Source: Shewanella baltica (GTDB lineage: Bacteria > Pseudomonadota > Gammaproteobacteria > Enterobacterales > Shewanellaceae). Taken from it: a stretch of 64,000 bases of DNA. Of this stretch, positions 1 through 9,615 are shown one piece after another (position 1 is the first letter of the stretch; each line of letters starts with the position of its first letter). Under the pieces are notes generated by a model. That model worked only from the letters and a program-made list of their open reading frames with translations, was not told where the DNA came from and did not search any database. The stretch is from assembly GCF_900456975.1 (NCBI RefSeq), contig NZ_UGYM01000002.1:124001-188000 (forward strand). The letters are read 5' to 3'. A program made the translations under genes and the position numbers.

Positions 1-171
1 AGGTTCTGCAGTTCCGATAACTTTACCGTTACGCAGCAGTACGCCACGTTCACCTTGGTCAACCGTATACCAACTGCCAAATAAAGAGATAAAGAGGATT
101 AACAGAATAACGATGGGAATAATCTTGCTGAGGCCGATTGAGCTCGGTAGATTGAGTTCATTTTTAATCAT
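1..171 (-). CDS. SPFH/Band 7 (prohibitin-like) membrane protein, 5' part only
   Basis: The first 57 codons of a minus-strand gene whose remainder lies beyond the left edge. The start ATG is at 169-171. A short polar N-terminus is followed by one hydrophobic membrane segment (about residues 17-32) and then the stretch YTVDQGERGVLLRNGKV. That layout, one N-terminal anchor followed by V-x-x-G-E-R-G-V, is typical of SPFH/Band 7 (prohibitin, HflK/C-like) proteins. These form large ring assemblies at the inner membrane, often linked to protease control or lipid organisation. The substrate or partner cannot be inferred from this fragment. Family assignment is fairly sure; the exact member is not. 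Confidence 0.75.
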   Translation of the reverse strand, partial: MIKNELNLPSSIGLSKIIPIVILLILFISLFGSWYTVDQGERGVLLRNGKVIGTAEP

Positions 172-463
172 TTAGCTTCCTTTGCTGGTAACAGTATCGA
201 TAAAGCGTGAGTCAGGCGTGGTGCTCGATTAGCCTTCAACAAGGCGGCTAAGTGAGCTGTGTTTTAAAAAGCAATGTAACTGAATGGTGAAGTGGTGGCA
301 ACAATTCGATAACTGTCGGAATGACGGGACATGCGATGTATTTGCTGCGTCTTAGTGATGGAATTCAGTACCCAGCTCAAGGCTGTTTGTAGGTATGACA
401 TTGTAGGAATGGTTGAATGAACAACACTGAAATGATCGCTGGAAATTGTTTTTTTATAAAAGC

Positions 464-1165
464 TTAGGCTGTGAAGGAGGCTATCTCGGCTAAGGTTAAC
501 TCGCGCCATTCTCCAACGTCCACATCTAAGGTAACTGCGCCAATTTGTGCCCTGTGCAGGGCAACCACTTTATTGCCCACGGCAGCGAACATCCTTTTAA
601 CTTGATGAAACTTGCCTTCGGTGAGCGTGAGTAGCACGGTTTTGTCATCCACTTGCTGCAGTGTTGCTGGCAGAGTGAGGGCAGTTTCGCCCTGTAATTG
701 CAGCCCTGCGGTAAACGTTGCGGCTATGGCTGCAGTCGCCTCGCTGTCGAGTGGATCTCGCAGTTGGACACGATAGACTTTTTTGCACTGATATTGAGGC
801 GAGATAATATTAAACGACCAGCGGCCATCGTCTGTGAGTAGCACTAAGCCCGTGGTATCGGCATCTAAGCGACCAACGATGTGTAGGTCAAATGCACGCT
901 CAATATCGAGCAGATGAAACAGCGAAGGGTAGGCGCCATCTACATTCGAACACAAGGTATCGGCGGGTTTGTGCAACATGAAATAGCGGGATGGACGTGG
1001 CACTAGCGACTTTCCATTAAAGCAGACGGCATTATTTTCATGCACTTGCATTGCGCAGTCTGTCGCGATAACGCCATTGACTGTGACTGAGCCGCTAAGA
1101 ATGGCGACACTTGCGGCATCACGATCAAGATCTGTGCTTTTACAGAGGAATTTATCGAGGCGCAT
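464..1165 (-). CDS. rsuA: 16S rRNA pseudouridine synthase, RsuA family
   Basis: A 233-residue protein with an N-terminal S4 RNA-binding region (residues 1-45, beginning MRLDKFLCKST) followed by the RsuA/RluB-type catalytic domain. The catalytic motif GRLDADTTGLVLLT, with its nucleophilic Asp, and the late KFHQVKRMFAAVGNKVV motif are both intact. Length fits E. coli RsuA (231 aa), which makes pseudouridine 516 in 16S rRNA during small-subunit assembly. The gene stands alone on the minus strand, downstream of an MFS transporter gene and separated from it by about 340 bp that hold a six-copy 15-bp repeat. A paralogue of the same family (RluE/RluF-type) is possible, but the short length and N-terminus favour RsuA. 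Confidence 0.88.
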   Translation of the reverse strand: MRLDKFLCKSTDLDRDAASVAILSGSVTVNGVIATDCAMQVHENNAVCFNGKSLVPRPSRYFMLHKPADTLCSNVDGAYPSLFHLLDIERAFDLHIVGRLDADTTGLVLLTDDGRWSFNIISPQYQCKKVYRVQLRDPLDSEATAAIAATFTAGLQLQGETALTLPATLQQVDDKTVLLTLTEGKFHQVKRMFAAVGNKVVALHRAQIGAVTLDVDVGEWRELTLAEIASFTA

Positions 1166-1392
1166 AGTGAAAGATCTCAGGCAGAGCGGTGAGCACGGGT
1201 AAGCGGTATTATCGCGACTCAGGGAGGATAAGCAACTGCTCTGTATAAATGTTAAAACTAAGCGTGTTGATTTTATTATATTTTCTAACTAATGACCTTT
1301 GATAATCATCTTGCAGCTCTTTTTGTGTTGATTTTAGCGCAGGTGTTTCTATTTGAGCCACTCGATGAACATGCCGTTCATTTAGTGGCGGC

Positions 1393-1482
1393 TTATTGAG
1401 TGCCTACCTATTGAGTGCCTACCTATTGAGTGCCTGTCTATTAAGTCGCTTCCAATTAAGTAGCTGTCTATTAAGTAGCAGT
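1393..1482. repeat. Tandem 15-bp minisatellite, six copies
   Basis: Six consecutive, in-register 15-bp units follow the pattern CTATTGAGTGCCTAC. The first three are almost identical; the last three are diverged (CTATTAAGTAGCAGT type). The array lies in the roughly 340-bp gap upstream of rsuA and downstream of the MFS gene stop. No ORF crosses it convincingly. Such arrays vary in copy number by slippage. Confidence 0.85.
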
Positions 1483-1504
1483 GCAAGGTGTTTTATGGGG
1501 ACTT

Positions 1505-2671
1505 TTAAGGCGAAGAAAAACTGGGCTTAGTGTTAATAAGCAATTGAGCAAAAATGTAAATACTGCTCAGAATACAGCATATGCCTAAATAAATGAGTAA
1601 GCCGAACTCCGTTTGGCCAAAGCTGCTGGCAACTAATGGCCCTATCACTGACCCCACCGAATAGCTCAGCAGCATCACTTGCGCCACTGAAACCATTTGG
1701 CTAGCAGGCAAGTTGTCACAAGCTAGACTGATTGCTATCGGGTAAAGGGCAAAAGCGCTGGCGCCAAGCAATAGAAATCCAATAATCAGCGTCATACTTG
1801 AATGCTGACTGAGTAGTAATAATGCCGCGATGCCCAGTAGGCTAAAGCTCACTATCAAGCCACTTTTGTTAAATATAGGAGATAAATAACTGACTAAAGG
1901 CTGTACTAGCATGCCACCCACTATGATGAGGGCCATAAATTGTCCTGTTTGCTGATCAAGCCCCATATCCAGTGCCACATAAATGGGCAGTAAACCATAG
2001 ATAGGGCCGAGCAATAATCCAGAGACTAAGCATCCCATAATGGCAGGCTGACTTAGGTTTTTTAGTGCAGACAATGACATTGACTGTTGTTCGCTTACCT
2101 GAGGTTGACCGCGTTTTACCAATAACGCAGGTAAACTTGCCGCGGCTAATAATCCCATGACCACTAGGTAAGGTAGATTGCCCTTTGTACCTAAATAATC
2201 TATGGCTAATTGTCCTATGGCAGTACCGCCATAAAGCGCTGTCATGTAAAGCCCAAGCCGCTTAGCGCGTTGCTTTTGGGTATCGGCCATTAATAGCCAT
2301 GATTCAACCACCACAAAAATCCCTGCAACCGCAAATCCCGCGACGAGTCGAGAGGCTAACCAGACGCCACTTTTGGGGATTAATATCATAGCGACAACGC
2401 TACAAAGCAGGATATTCAAAAAAAGGATAAAGGCTTTACTGTGACCGATACGGGTAACAATGGGAGCAATACAAGGCGCTCCCAGCAGTAAACCTAAATA
2501 AAAAATACTCGCAAGTAATGGGGCAAGTGAAGTGCTGAGTTCGAAAAAAGTGAGTGACAGTGGGATTAAGCTCATCAAGTAGCCAGATGCCAAAGCAAAC
2601 AAACTTAACCCTGCGACGGGGACGAAAAGACTGGGCTTTTGAGCCGACTGAGTTAAGGCAATTTTTTCCAC
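1505..2671 (-). CDS. MFS transporter, YcaD-like
   Basis: A 388-residue protein with about 12 hydrophobic segments in two six-helix halves. The first half carries the MFS hallmark between TM2 and TM3 (IVTRIGHSKAF) and AGFAVAGIFVVVESWL in the TM4-5 region. The latter, an E in a V-x-x-E-S-W-L context, is characteristic of the E. coli YcaD branch of putative efflux permeases (382 aa). It would act in the inner membrane as a proton-driven transporter, substrate unknown. The chosen start is GTG at 2671; no in-frame ATG fits better. Transcribed towards rsuA but probably separate. Family is sure, substrate is not. Confidence 0.82.
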   Translation of the reverse strand: MEKIALTQSAQKPSLFVPVAGLSLFALASGYLMSLIPLSLTFFELSTSLAPLLASIFYLGLLLGAPCIAPIVTRIGHSKAFILFLNILLCSVVAMILIPKSGVWLASRLVAGFAVAGIFVVVESWLLMADTQKQRAKRLGLYMTALYGGTAIGQLAIDYLGTKGNLPYLVVMGLLAAASLPALLVKRGQPQVSEQQSMSLSALKNLSQPAIMGCLVSGLLLGPIYGLLPIYVALDMGLDQQTGQFMALIIVGGMLVQPLVSYLSPIFNKSGLIVSFSLLGIAALLLLSQHSSMTLIIGFLLLGASAFALYPIAISLACDNLPASQMVSVAQVMLLSYSVGSVIGPLVASSFGQTEFGLLIYLGICCILSSIYIFAQLLINTKPSFSSP

Positions 2672-3281
2672 GGGCGGTTCCGAAAACAGACAAATATTAT
2701 ACGCTAGGCAGGGTTGCGGTCGCGACTTTAGGCTGGATCGCTGACAGGGTAAAGTGAGTTAGATTGACTGTGGTGGTGAATAATATTTGTGTTTATTATT
2801 CATGTAGATATTGGGTTTTCTATGTTGCTTTGTTGCAATGGGTTTGTGTTGAACGCGTGGTTTCACTGCATCGCTGTTTTAGTGCTTGTTCAACGACAGC
2901 TATATTCGATTTAGCGCCAAACACATTCAACTTAGTACCAAATTTGGAGGCTCATACCGAATCCTACAAATAATAAGAAGGTATGATGAATTGGCTGTTT
3001 ATCACCTTGATAGAAAGCGTGGCGTGATCTATGTCGCAGTTTTAAACATTAATAAAATTACAGCATAGGTAAGGTTTTGTTCGAACTTTGCTCGTTTGAA
3101 AATTAAAAACAAAGGTGTCGATCAGAATTTGGTGATTATTGTCGCGAATCGGCTATTTCTGCGCGCTGTCTCAGCAATAAATGTTGTTGCTGGGTGATAA
3201 AATTACAAAATAAACCGCTTTGCCAAGTGTGATCTATGCCCTAAATTTGCGTCAAAATAAAATGGTATTAAGGTTGTAACC
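2672..3281. other. Intergenic region between divergent transporter genes
   Basis: About 600 bp separating the YcaD-like gene (minus) from the DASS carrier gene (plus). Short open frames exist (around 2764-3068), but they have poor composition, no good ribosome site and no recognisable protein. A TGTGATC half-site lies at about 3228-3234, near the DASS start; the other half of a CRP palindrome is not evident. No RNA gene or repeat was recognised. Confidence 0.4.
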
Positions 3282-4682
3282 ATGTCATCAACAGATTCAA
3301 GCACTGTTCCACCTAACAAAGCTCCGGTCAGCGAGGGGCTCGATAAAAAGAAAATGCTGATCCTAGCGGCGGATATTGTGCTGTTATTTGCACTCTATTA
3401 CGGCTTACCTTTCGAACAAGGGGTGAACACGGGTCTGGCGATTCTGGTTTTCGCTGGCATTCTTTGGTTGACCGAAGCGATCCACATCAGTATCACTGCG
3501 ATTCTCGTGCCTATACTAGCCGTATTCTTTGGGGTGTTTGAAACCAAGGAAGCAATGAGTAGCTTTGCTAATCCCATCATTTATTTATTCTTCGGTGGCT
3601 TCGTACTGGCTGCGGCTTTGCACCATCAAAAGATTGATACCTTAATCGCCCAAAAGCTGCTTTTGGCCTCTAAGGGCAAACTCAGTATCGCTTGCTTTAT
3701 GCTGTTTGGGGTGACGGCACTGCTCTCTATGTGGATCAGCAATACCGCCACCACGGCGATGATGTTGCCATTGGCACTCGGGATTTTGCAGCAACTAGAC
3801 CGCGAAAAATACCACAGCACTTATGTGTTTTTACTGCTCGGGATTGCCTATTCGGCCAACATAGGCGGTATCGGTACTTTAGTGGGCAGTCCACCGAATG
3901 CGATTGCTGCGGCGCAAGTTGGCTTGAGTTTTAGTGACTGGCTCAAGTTTGGTATTCCGACCGTTATCCTCATGTTGCCGTTAATGTTGATTGCCTTGTA
4001 TTGGTATTTTAAGCCGGATCTTTCTGCCAAGTTCGATGTGCAAGTTGAAGCGCAGAAGCTGACGTTCCAAGGTAAATTCACCCTGCTTATCTTCCTCGCG
4101 ACAGTATGTTGCTGGATTTTCAGTGTGCCATTAGCCAAGGCATTAGGTGGCATCACTCAGTTCGATACTATCGTAGCGTTAGGCGCGGTTGTTTTGCTCG
4201 CGGGCTTAGGGTTAGTTGGCTGGAAGAAGATTGAATCGACCACAGATTGGGGAGTACTAATACTGTTTGGCGGCGGTTTAACGCTAAGCGCAGTGTTGAA
4301 AACCACAGGTACTAGTGTGTTTTTAGCCCACTGGATGACAGATATTTTCGGCAGTACGCACATGTCGTTGTTCGTCTTTGCTGTGATTGCCTTTGTGGTG
4401 ATGCTGACCGAGTTTGCCAGTAACACTGCCAGCGCCGCACTGTTAGTGCCTGTATTTGCAGCGATTGCCGAGGCATTAGGCGTATCGCCTGTGATGTTAT
4501 CTGTGCTGATTGGTATCGCCGCGTCCTGCGCCTTTATGCTGCCAGTGGCGACGCCGCCCAATGCGATCGTTTATGGTTCTGGCCATATCAAGCAATCGGA
4601 AATGGTGCGAGTTGGTATGATCATCAACTTTATCAGCATGATAGTGCTAGGCATTATCGCCCATGTTTTTTGGGATATCTGA
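3282..4682 (+). CDS. SLC13/DASS family anion symporter
   Basis: A 466-residue inner-membrane carrier. Both signature Ser-Asn-Thr motifs of the divalent anion:Na+ symporter family are present: [16 protein letters not shown] in the first half and [14 protein letters not shown] in the second. These form the sodium and carboxylate sites in the inverted-repeat fold. The motif GSPPNAIA after the first and [12 protein letters not shown] after the second are the expected pseudo-symmetric loops. Likely substrates are C4-dicarboxylates or another divalent anion such as sulfate; sequence alone does not decide. Single gene, ending in a strong hairpin terminator shared with convergent trxC. Confidence 0.88.
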   Translation: MSSTDSSTVPPNKAPVSEGLDKKKMLILAADIVLLFALYYGLPFEQGVNTGLAILVFAGILWLTEAIHISITAILVPILAVFFGVFETKEAMSSFANPIIYLFFGGFVLAAALHHQKIDTLIAQKLLLASKGKLSIACFMLFGVTALLSMWISNTATTAMMLPLALGILQQLDREKYHSTYVFLLLGIAYSANIGGIGTLVGSPPNAIAAAQVGLSFSDWLKFGIPTVILMLPLMLIALYWYFKPDLSAKFDVQVEAQKLTFQGKFTLLIFLATVCCWIFSVPLAKALGGITQFDTIVALGAVVLLAGLGLVGWKKIESTTDWGVLILFGGGLTLSAVLKTTGTSVFLAHWMTDIFGSTHMSLFVFAVIAFVVMLTEFASNTASAALLVPVFAAIAEALGVSPVMLSVLIGIAASCAFMLPVATPPNAIVYGSGHIKQSEMVRVGMIINFISMIVLGIIAHVFWDI

Positions 4683-4711
4683 TGTCAGTAGATTGAGAAC
4701 CACGTAAAACA

Positions 4712-4736
4712 AAATACCCAGCGAGTCTGGGTATTT
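4712..4736. terminator. Bidirectional rho-independent terminator
   Basis: A 10-bp perfect stem AAATACCCAG / CTGGGTATTT around the loop CGAGT, with A/T tracts on both sides. It lies between the converging DASS gene and trxC. Confidence 0.85.
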
Positions 4737-4763
4737 TTATGGGAGCGAAATAGTTATCTGCGA

Positions 4764-5186
4764 TTAACTATGGCTTTTTAACCATTGATTTAAGGCTGAC
4801 TGAGGTAAAGCGCCCGCTTGCTGTGCGAGTATTTTCCCTTGCTTGAAAATCATAAGAGTGGGAATCGAGCGAATATTAAATTGCGCTGCGAGGGCCTGCT
4901 GTTCTTCAGTATTGATTTTACCGAAGCGAAATTGAGGTTCCCACGTCTTAGCTGCCGCGGAAAATACCGGGGCAAAACTTTTACAGGGGCCACACCAACT
5001 GGCCCAAAAATCAACGACTAGGGGAAGCTCTGATTTATTGGCATGGTTGGCAAAGTTTGCGCTAGTGAGTTCAATCGGCGCAGCCGTAAAGACACTGAGC
5101 TTACATTTACCGCAAGTGGGTTGCTGGTTGACACGCTCATCGGGAACGCGGTTTAACGTATCGCAATGGGGGCAGGCAATAATCAT
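4764..5186 (-). CDS. trxC: Thioredoxin 2 (zinc-ribbon thioredoxin)
   Basis: The start is set at ATG 5186, preceded by GGAGC. A much longer open frame upstream has no thioredoxin-like content. The resulting 140-residue protein has an N-terminal zinc ribbon with two CXXC pairs (Cys5/8 and Cys25/28), then a thioredoxin fold with the active site WCGPC (Cys65/Cys68) and the cis-Pro loop IPTLMIFKQG. That layout is diagnostic of TrxC, a cytoplasmic disulfide reductase that supplements TrxA in oxidative stress and in reduction of ribonucleotide reductase. Single gene. E. coli trxC is OxyR-controlled; no OxyR site could be confirmed here. Confidence 0.93.
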   Translation of the reverse strand: MIIACPHCDTLNRVPDERVNQQPTCGKCKLSVFTAAPIELTSANFANHANKSELPLVVDFWASWCGPCKSFAPVFSAAAKTWEPQFRFGKINTEEQQALAAQFNIRSIPTLMIFKQGKILAQQAGALPQSALNQWLKSHS

Positions 5187-5424
5187 GGCAAAGCTCCAAA
5201 ATAAAATGTCTATACGGCTAATATATTGGGTTAACGGACGGTTATTTAAAGGGGGAGTGATGATGTTATCGCCCATGGTGACCTTATTCTCAAGAATAAA
5301 GCAGTGAACCGAGCCGCAGAAATGTGGCAATAGCGCCGACAAGCGTGGTCGTCGGTGATAAAATCCTGCACAAAGTTGAATATCGCGCCATTTATTAAGT
5401 ACGAAAAGAAAAGAGAGTGAAGAA

Positions 5425-5760
5425 ATGACGGAATTAGAAGTAATCGATCTGCAAGTGGGCGAAGGAAAAGAAGCGGTAAAAGGCGCGCTGATCACCACCC
5501 AATACCGTGGTTTTTTGCAGGATGGCACCCAATTCGATTCATCCTATGATCGCGGTCAGGCATTTCAATGTGTGATTGGCACTGGCCGTGTGATTAAAGG
5601 CTGGGACCAAGGCATTATGGGGATGAAAGTCGGTGGTAAACGTAAGTTATTAGTGCCAGCTCATTTAGCCTATGGCGAGCGCCAAGTCGGTGCGCATATT
5701 AAACCAAATTCAGATCTCACCTTTGAAATCGAATTGCTTGAAGTGTTGACGCGCGACTAA
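5425..5760 (+). CDS. Small single-domain FKBP-type peptidyl-prolyl isomerase
   Basis: A 111-residue protein consisting only of an FKBP domain, with no signal peptide, so cytoplasmic. The drug/substrate-pocket residues of FKBP12 can be followed: Tyr in TTQYRGF, Phe-Asp in TQFDSSYDRG, the strand VIGTGRVIKGWDQGIMGM and HLAYGER near the C-terminus. It catalyses cis-trans isomerisation of Xaa-Pro bonds. The gene follows the divergent trxC by about 240 bp and is preceded by AGAGAGTGAAGAA. It is monocistronic. Confidence 0.9.
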   Translation: MTELEVIDLQVGEGKEAVKGALITTQYRGFLQDGTQFDSSYDRGQAFQCVIGTGRVIKGWDQGIMGMKVGGKRKLLVPAHLAYGERQVGAHIKPNSDLTFEIELLEVLTRD

Positions 5761-5901
5761 GCGTGGCATGATAGCGATAGTCTGTGTAAGCTCGATTGAG
5801 CCAATATGATTTTGGCTCATCTTGCACTCCTCGCTATCTTGCTTCGGCATTGAGTGTTTTACACTGGACAAGATTTCCCGCTTTAATGAAAGAGATTTTT
5901 C

Positions 5902-6885
5902 GTGGCATCGGATACGGCAGCAGAACACATCAAGCAACTTCAGGCTGAAATTGCTCAGCTCAAACGCGAAAACGCTCAGTTAACGGCGTTGAATCGTCGT
6001 GCCGAAGAAAAACTGTTTGCCGCCCTCGATGGCAATGGTTTGTGTCTGTGGGAACAGCATATTCCAAGCGGGAATTTAACGATATTCAATATGCGCTGGG
6101 GCGAAATGCTCGGTTTTAGTCCTGAAGAATTAGCCGCCCACGTTGATATCTGGAAAAGTAAGTTACACCCAGAAGATAAAGCATGGGTGATAAAAGCCTT
6201 TGAAGATCATGTCAGTGGCAAGTCCGATTACTACCAGGCAGTACACAGAATGCTGCATAAAGATGGCAGCGTCACTTGGGTGTCTGACCGTGGGCGCATT
6301 GTTGAACGTTTTGCCGATGGCACGCCGCTGCGGATGATGGGCAGTCATATCGATATCACCCAAGAAAAACGCTACGAACTTGATCTGGCACTGTTAGCGC
6401 ACAGCGATCCCCTCACCAACTTAATGAATCGCCAAGCCATAGCCAAAGCGTTCGATGAGTGTTTGCAACCTGAGATGCGCGGTGCATTATTTTTTATCGA
6501 TCTGGATGGTTTTAAAGCCTTAAATGACCGTCACGGCCATAAGTTTGGCGACAATTTATTGATGCATGTGGCGCATACGTTAGTGTCTCACTCGGGTGAG
6601 TTAGCGAAGATCGCTCGGCTAGGTGGCGATGAGTTTGTGATCATACTGCCGTCCTCGGATATTGAATCTTTAGGTATGCTCGCACAATCCTTGCTCGATG
6701 TTTATCGACAGGGCTTTTTGCTTGAAGGTTGTGACGTGGAGATAGGTCTGAGTATCGGTATCGATATATTTAGCTATGGTGATAGTTTTGCCAAAAGCTG
6801 CGATCGCGCGGATGCTGCTATGTATCGCGTGAAACACCAAGGGAAAAATGGTTATCGCTTTTACCAGCAAGCTGATGATTGCTAA
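5902..6885 (+). CDS. PAS-GGDEF diguanylate cyclase
   Basis: A 327-residue cytoplasmic protein starting at GTG. A short coiled coil (residues 5-38) leads into a PAS/PAC domain (about 40-158, with the PAC-type ending MMGSHIDITQEKR) and a GGDEF domain (about 165-325). The catalytic motif RLGGDEF (241-245) is intact and the metal/substrate segment FFIDLDGFKALND is present, so it should make cyclic di-GMP. The inhibitory-site RXXD normally five residues before GGDEF is absent (SGEL/AKIA there), so classic product inhibition is unlikely. No membrane segment is seen. The PAS ligand is unknown. Confidence 0.9.
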   Translation: MASDTAAEHIKQLQAEIAQLKRENAQLTALNRRAEEKLFAALDGNGLCLWEQHIPSGNLTIFNMRWGEMLGFSPEELAAHVDIWKSKLHPEDKAWVIKAFEDHVSGKSDYYQAVHRMLHKDGSVTWVSDRGRIVERFADGTPLRMMGSHIDITQEKRYELDLALLAHSDPLTNLMNRQAIAKAFDECLQPEMRGALFFIDLDGFKALNDRHGHKFGDNLLMHVAHTLVSHSGELAKIARLGGDEFVIILPSSDIESLGMLAQSLLDVYRQGFLLEGCDVEIGLSIGIDIFSYGDSFAKSCDRADAAMYRVKHQGKNGYRFYQQADDC

Positions 6886-6912
6886 CCCTTAACCCGCCAG
6901 TCATTTACTCGT

Positions 6913-7338
6913 CTAGCGAACATCAATAGGTGCGACATTTGCCTGTTCACAACCCCACACCTCAACGGCGGCATCTTGCTTGTTCGGCTGACCAATCCAA
7001 TGACTCATGGCTTGGCATTGCACCTTGCCAGAAGCCTGCGCAAAACAAATATCAAAATCTCCTGCTTCGGGTGTGCGGCCTAAACGTAATTTAGGCAGAG
7101 TGGGTAGCTTGGGCCGATAATGCCAGCTGCCATTTTTAAGATAGGCATCATCTGGGATGTCCATGCCCGCGCCAGTGCCTTTTACTCTCGCTTCGACCAG
7201 CACTAAGCCTTGAGGTGTGACGTGATAGTCTTCCTCCCAGCGGATTTTCTCTATGGTGTGGTTCCATGCCAAGGTGAAGTGGTCTGTGGGCACTTGCGCC
7301 CACAGGGTACCTGCTAGGCCTAAACATAGGCCTAGCAT
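6913..7338 (-). CDS. DUF1850 protein linked to TRAP transporter
   Basis: A 141-residue protein with an N-terminal hydrophobic segment ending LGLAGTLWAQ (signal peptide or anchor). The body begins FTLAWNHTIEKIRWEEDYHV and continues with GTGAGMDIPDDAYLKNGSW, the recognisable core of DUF1850. Genes of this family are usually found directly after a fused TRAP permease, and that is the case here (42 bp gap, same strand). Its exact role is unknown; it is inferred to be an accessory periplasmic protein of the TAXI-TRAP uptake system. Start ATG 7338 has an AAGG ahead of it. Confidence 0.78.
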   Translation of the reverse strand: MLGLCLGLAGTLWAQVPTDHFTLAWNHTIEKIRWEEDYHVTPQGLVLVEARVKGTGAGMDIPDDAYLKNGSWHYRPKLPTLPKLRLGRTPEAGDFDICFAQASGKVQCQAMSHWIGQPNKQDAAVEVWGCEQANVAPIDVR

Positions 7339-7380
7339 AGCTTTACCTTAGACTTATTAACGACTGACAATCCCAAGGGG

Positions 7381-9426
7381 TTATCCTTGCTCTGCTAGAC
7401 GTTTGAGTTTGCGTGCGCGCCAACTGTGCTGCACGATAAACAACAGCGCGAGTCCAAAGCCGATTTCATCGCTCAATGGCGTCGCAAGGATCAAACTTGC
7501 CCCCGCAAGGAAGCCGATAACGCGTTCCCACCAATAGAGTTTTTGTAGTAGATATCCGGTAAAGATCACGCCCCAAATACCAATACCGACCGTTGCCTTC
7601 AGCACCACAAAGCTCGTCGCTAATAAGCTATCACCTTGGAGCATCAAGGCTGGATCGTAAACCGCCATAAAGGGGATCACAAAACCTGCAATGGCAATAC
7701 GAATCGCCCAGAGACTGATCTTAAGCCCGGATTCCTTCGCAATGGGCGCTGCGGCAAAGCAGGCCAAGGCAACGGGTGGCGTGAGATCGGCCATGATGCC
7801 GAAATAGAACACAAACATGTGAGACACAATCAAGGGCACGCCTAAGTCAAGCAATGCGGGCGCGGCTATTGAGCTGGTAATAATGTAGTTAGGAATCGTC
7901 GGGATCCCCATGCCGAGCACTAGGCAAGTGATCATAGTCAACACGAGTGACAAGAACAGGTTGTCTTGGCCAACGGCGAGAATGTAGCTCGCGAAGGTTG
8001 AAGCAATCCCTGTGAGTGACACTATGCCGATAATCACGCCCACTAAGGCGCAGGCAATACCCACAGGCACAGCATGACGCGCGCCTTCAACCAATGCGTG
8101 TAAGCAAACGGTGAGGGTTTCTTTGCCGCCCTTAATAAACCAACAAATGGCGACTAGCAGGGTGATAACCCCAAACACGACTCCGATCCCGAGTTGGAAG
8201 AAGCCAGCACATAACACCCCAAGGGCAATCCAAAAGGCAATCCGCATCGCCATTGATGACAACCGCAGGACGATTGCCGAGCCTAAGATCACTATCGAGG
8301 TAAGCGCTAAACCAACCATGCCAGAGAACAGCGGCGTTCTGCCAGAAAACAGCAAGTAGACCAAAATAAACAAGGGGATAAGGAGATACCAACGTTCTTT
8401 AATCGCCGCCCAAGGATCGGGACATTGATCTTTTGGCAGGCCACAAAGATTGGCGCGTTTGGCCTCTAAGTGCACCATCCAGAATACTGAGCAAAAATAA
8501 AGCAGTGCAGGGATCAATGCCGCTTTAGCGATCTCGATAAAGGGCACGTTAATGGTTTCGGCCATGATAAAGGCCACGGCGCCCATGATCGGTGGCATGA
8601 TCTGGCTGCCCATACTTGAGGTCGCTTCCACGCCACCGGCGAAGGCGGAGCGATAGCCAAATCGCTTCATCAATGGAATGGTAAATTGGCCTGTAGTGAC
8701 GACGTTGGCCACTCCTGAGCCCGTAATCGTTCCCATCAGCGCCGATGAGACCACTGCGACTTTAGCTGGGCCGCCGAGCTTGTGGCCGAACAATCCCATG
8801 GCAAAGTCGGTAAATAAACGGATCATCCCGGCTTGTTCTAAAAAGGAGCCGAAAAGAATAAACAGGAAAATATACGTCGCCGACACATAGGTTGGTGTGC
8901 CGTACAAGCCTTCGGTGCCAAAGGCTAATTGGTTGATAATTTGATCGAAGCCATAGCCGCGGTGCATCAAATCGCCGGGTAGGTATTGACCCAATAAGCC
9001 ATAGGCCAAAAAGATGCCGCAGATAATAGGTAGTGCCCAGCCCATGACTCGGCGCGCCGCTTCAAATACCAATACGATCAAAGTGATACCTATCACCATG
9101 TCCGCATCGGTCAGCTCGCCAGAACGTTGAATTAAGTCAGCTTCGAAATACCACTGATAAGCCGCCGTTGCCATGCCTGCTAAACCGAGTAGCCAAGCGA
9201 GCGGTTGCCAAGGTTGTGATTTACCTCTGGCGGGATAACTCAAAAAAACCACGAGCAGCAAAAAGCCAATATGGGTGGCGCGCAGCACTTGCGTCGACAC
9301 GGGATGAAAAGCGGCAGTGATGATTTGAAAAATAGAAAAAATTAAGGCGGTATAAAACAGCGCCTTGGGCCAATCGCCTGTATTAGCGCTGAGACCTTGT
9401 TGGGGATCACTCATATTATGCCTCAC
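7381..9426 (-). CDS. TRAP transporter fused permease (4TM/12TM)
   Basis: A 681-residue integral membrane protein with roughly 16-18 hydrophobic segments, in which the small (DctQ-like) and large (DctM-like) TRAP permease subunits are joined. The large-subunit signature GTITGSGVANVVTTGQFTIPLMKRFGY and MGSQIMPPIMGAVAFIMAE is clear, as is the pseudo-repeat MGIPTIPNYIITSSIAAPAL and DLTPPVALACFAAA. It moves a solute together with sodium or protons, delivered by the periplasmic TAXI protein encoded just upstream. A hairpin terminator follows the TAXI gene, so the permease may be made at a lower level or from its own promoter. Confidence 0.93.
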   Translation of the reverse strand: MRHNMSDPQQGLSANTGDWPKALFYTALIFSIFQIITAAFHPVSTQVLRATHIGFLLLVVFLSYPARGKSQPWQPLAWLLGLAGMATAAYQWYFEADLIQRSGELTDADMVIGITLIVLVFEAARRVMGWALPIICGIFLAYGLLGQYLPGDLMHRGYGFDQIINQLAFGTEGLYGTPTYVSATYIFLFILFGSFLEQAGMIRLFTDFAMGLFGHKLGGPAKVAVVSSALMGTITGSGVANVVTTGQFTIPLMKRFGYRSAFAGGVEATSSMGSQIMPPIMGAVAFIMAETINVPFIEIAKAALIPALLYFCSVFWMVHLEAKRANLCGLPKDQCPDPWAAIKERWYLLIPLFILVYLLFSGRTPLFSGMVGLALTSIVILGSAIVLRLSSMAMRIAFWIALGVLCAGFFQLGIGVVFGVITLLVAICWFIKGGKETLTVCLHALVEGARHAVPVGIACALVGVIIGIVSLTGIASTFASYILAVGQDNLFLSLVLTMITCLVLGMGIPTIPNYIITSSIAAPALLDLGVPLIVSHMFVFYFGIMADLTPPVALACFAAAPIAKESGLKISLWAIRIAIAGFVIPFMAVYDPALMLQGDSLLATSFVVLKATVGIGIWGVIFTGYLLQKLYWWERVIGFLAGASLILATPLSDEIGFGLALLFIVQHSWRARKLKRLAEQG

Positions 9427-9448
9427 AGCATTAGACTACAGAGGGCGA

Positions 9449-9545
9449 TATATACCCAAGCTACCTCAATATACGAGTTTCAGATACGCTTCAATTCAAG
9501 GCGCATCAATGATTGAATTCTACCGTTTGAGGCTGTTTGGATATA
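9449..9545. repeat. Imperfect palindromic (REP/MITE-like) element
   Basis: The left arm TATATACCCAAGCTACCTCAA and right arm TTGAGGCTGTTTGGATATA are imperfect reverse complements about 60 bp apart. A second nested pair (TTCAAT ... ATTGAA) lies inside. The whole 97-bp block could fold as one long hairpin. It sits between the TAXI and permease genes, next to the terminator. It is probably a dispersed repeat of this genome, but no second copy occurs in this window. Confidence 0.45.
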
Positions 9546-9548
9546 AAA

Positions 9549-9572
9549 AGATGCCGTTATTCAACGGCATCT
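9549..9572 (-). terminator. Terminator after TAXI gene
   Basis: A perfect 10-bp stem AGATGCCGTT / AACGGCATCT with loop ATTC. Read on the minus strand it is followed by CTTTTTATA. Confidence 0.8.
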
Positions 9573-9615
9573 CGATCGCTTAGTTTGGAATAGGGTGCAC
9601 AGATATCAGCAAAAC

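Noticed and set aside
2764..3068. Two short plus-strand frames upstream of the DASS gene
   Set aside because: No ribosome site or homology; low coding quality in an intergenic stretch.
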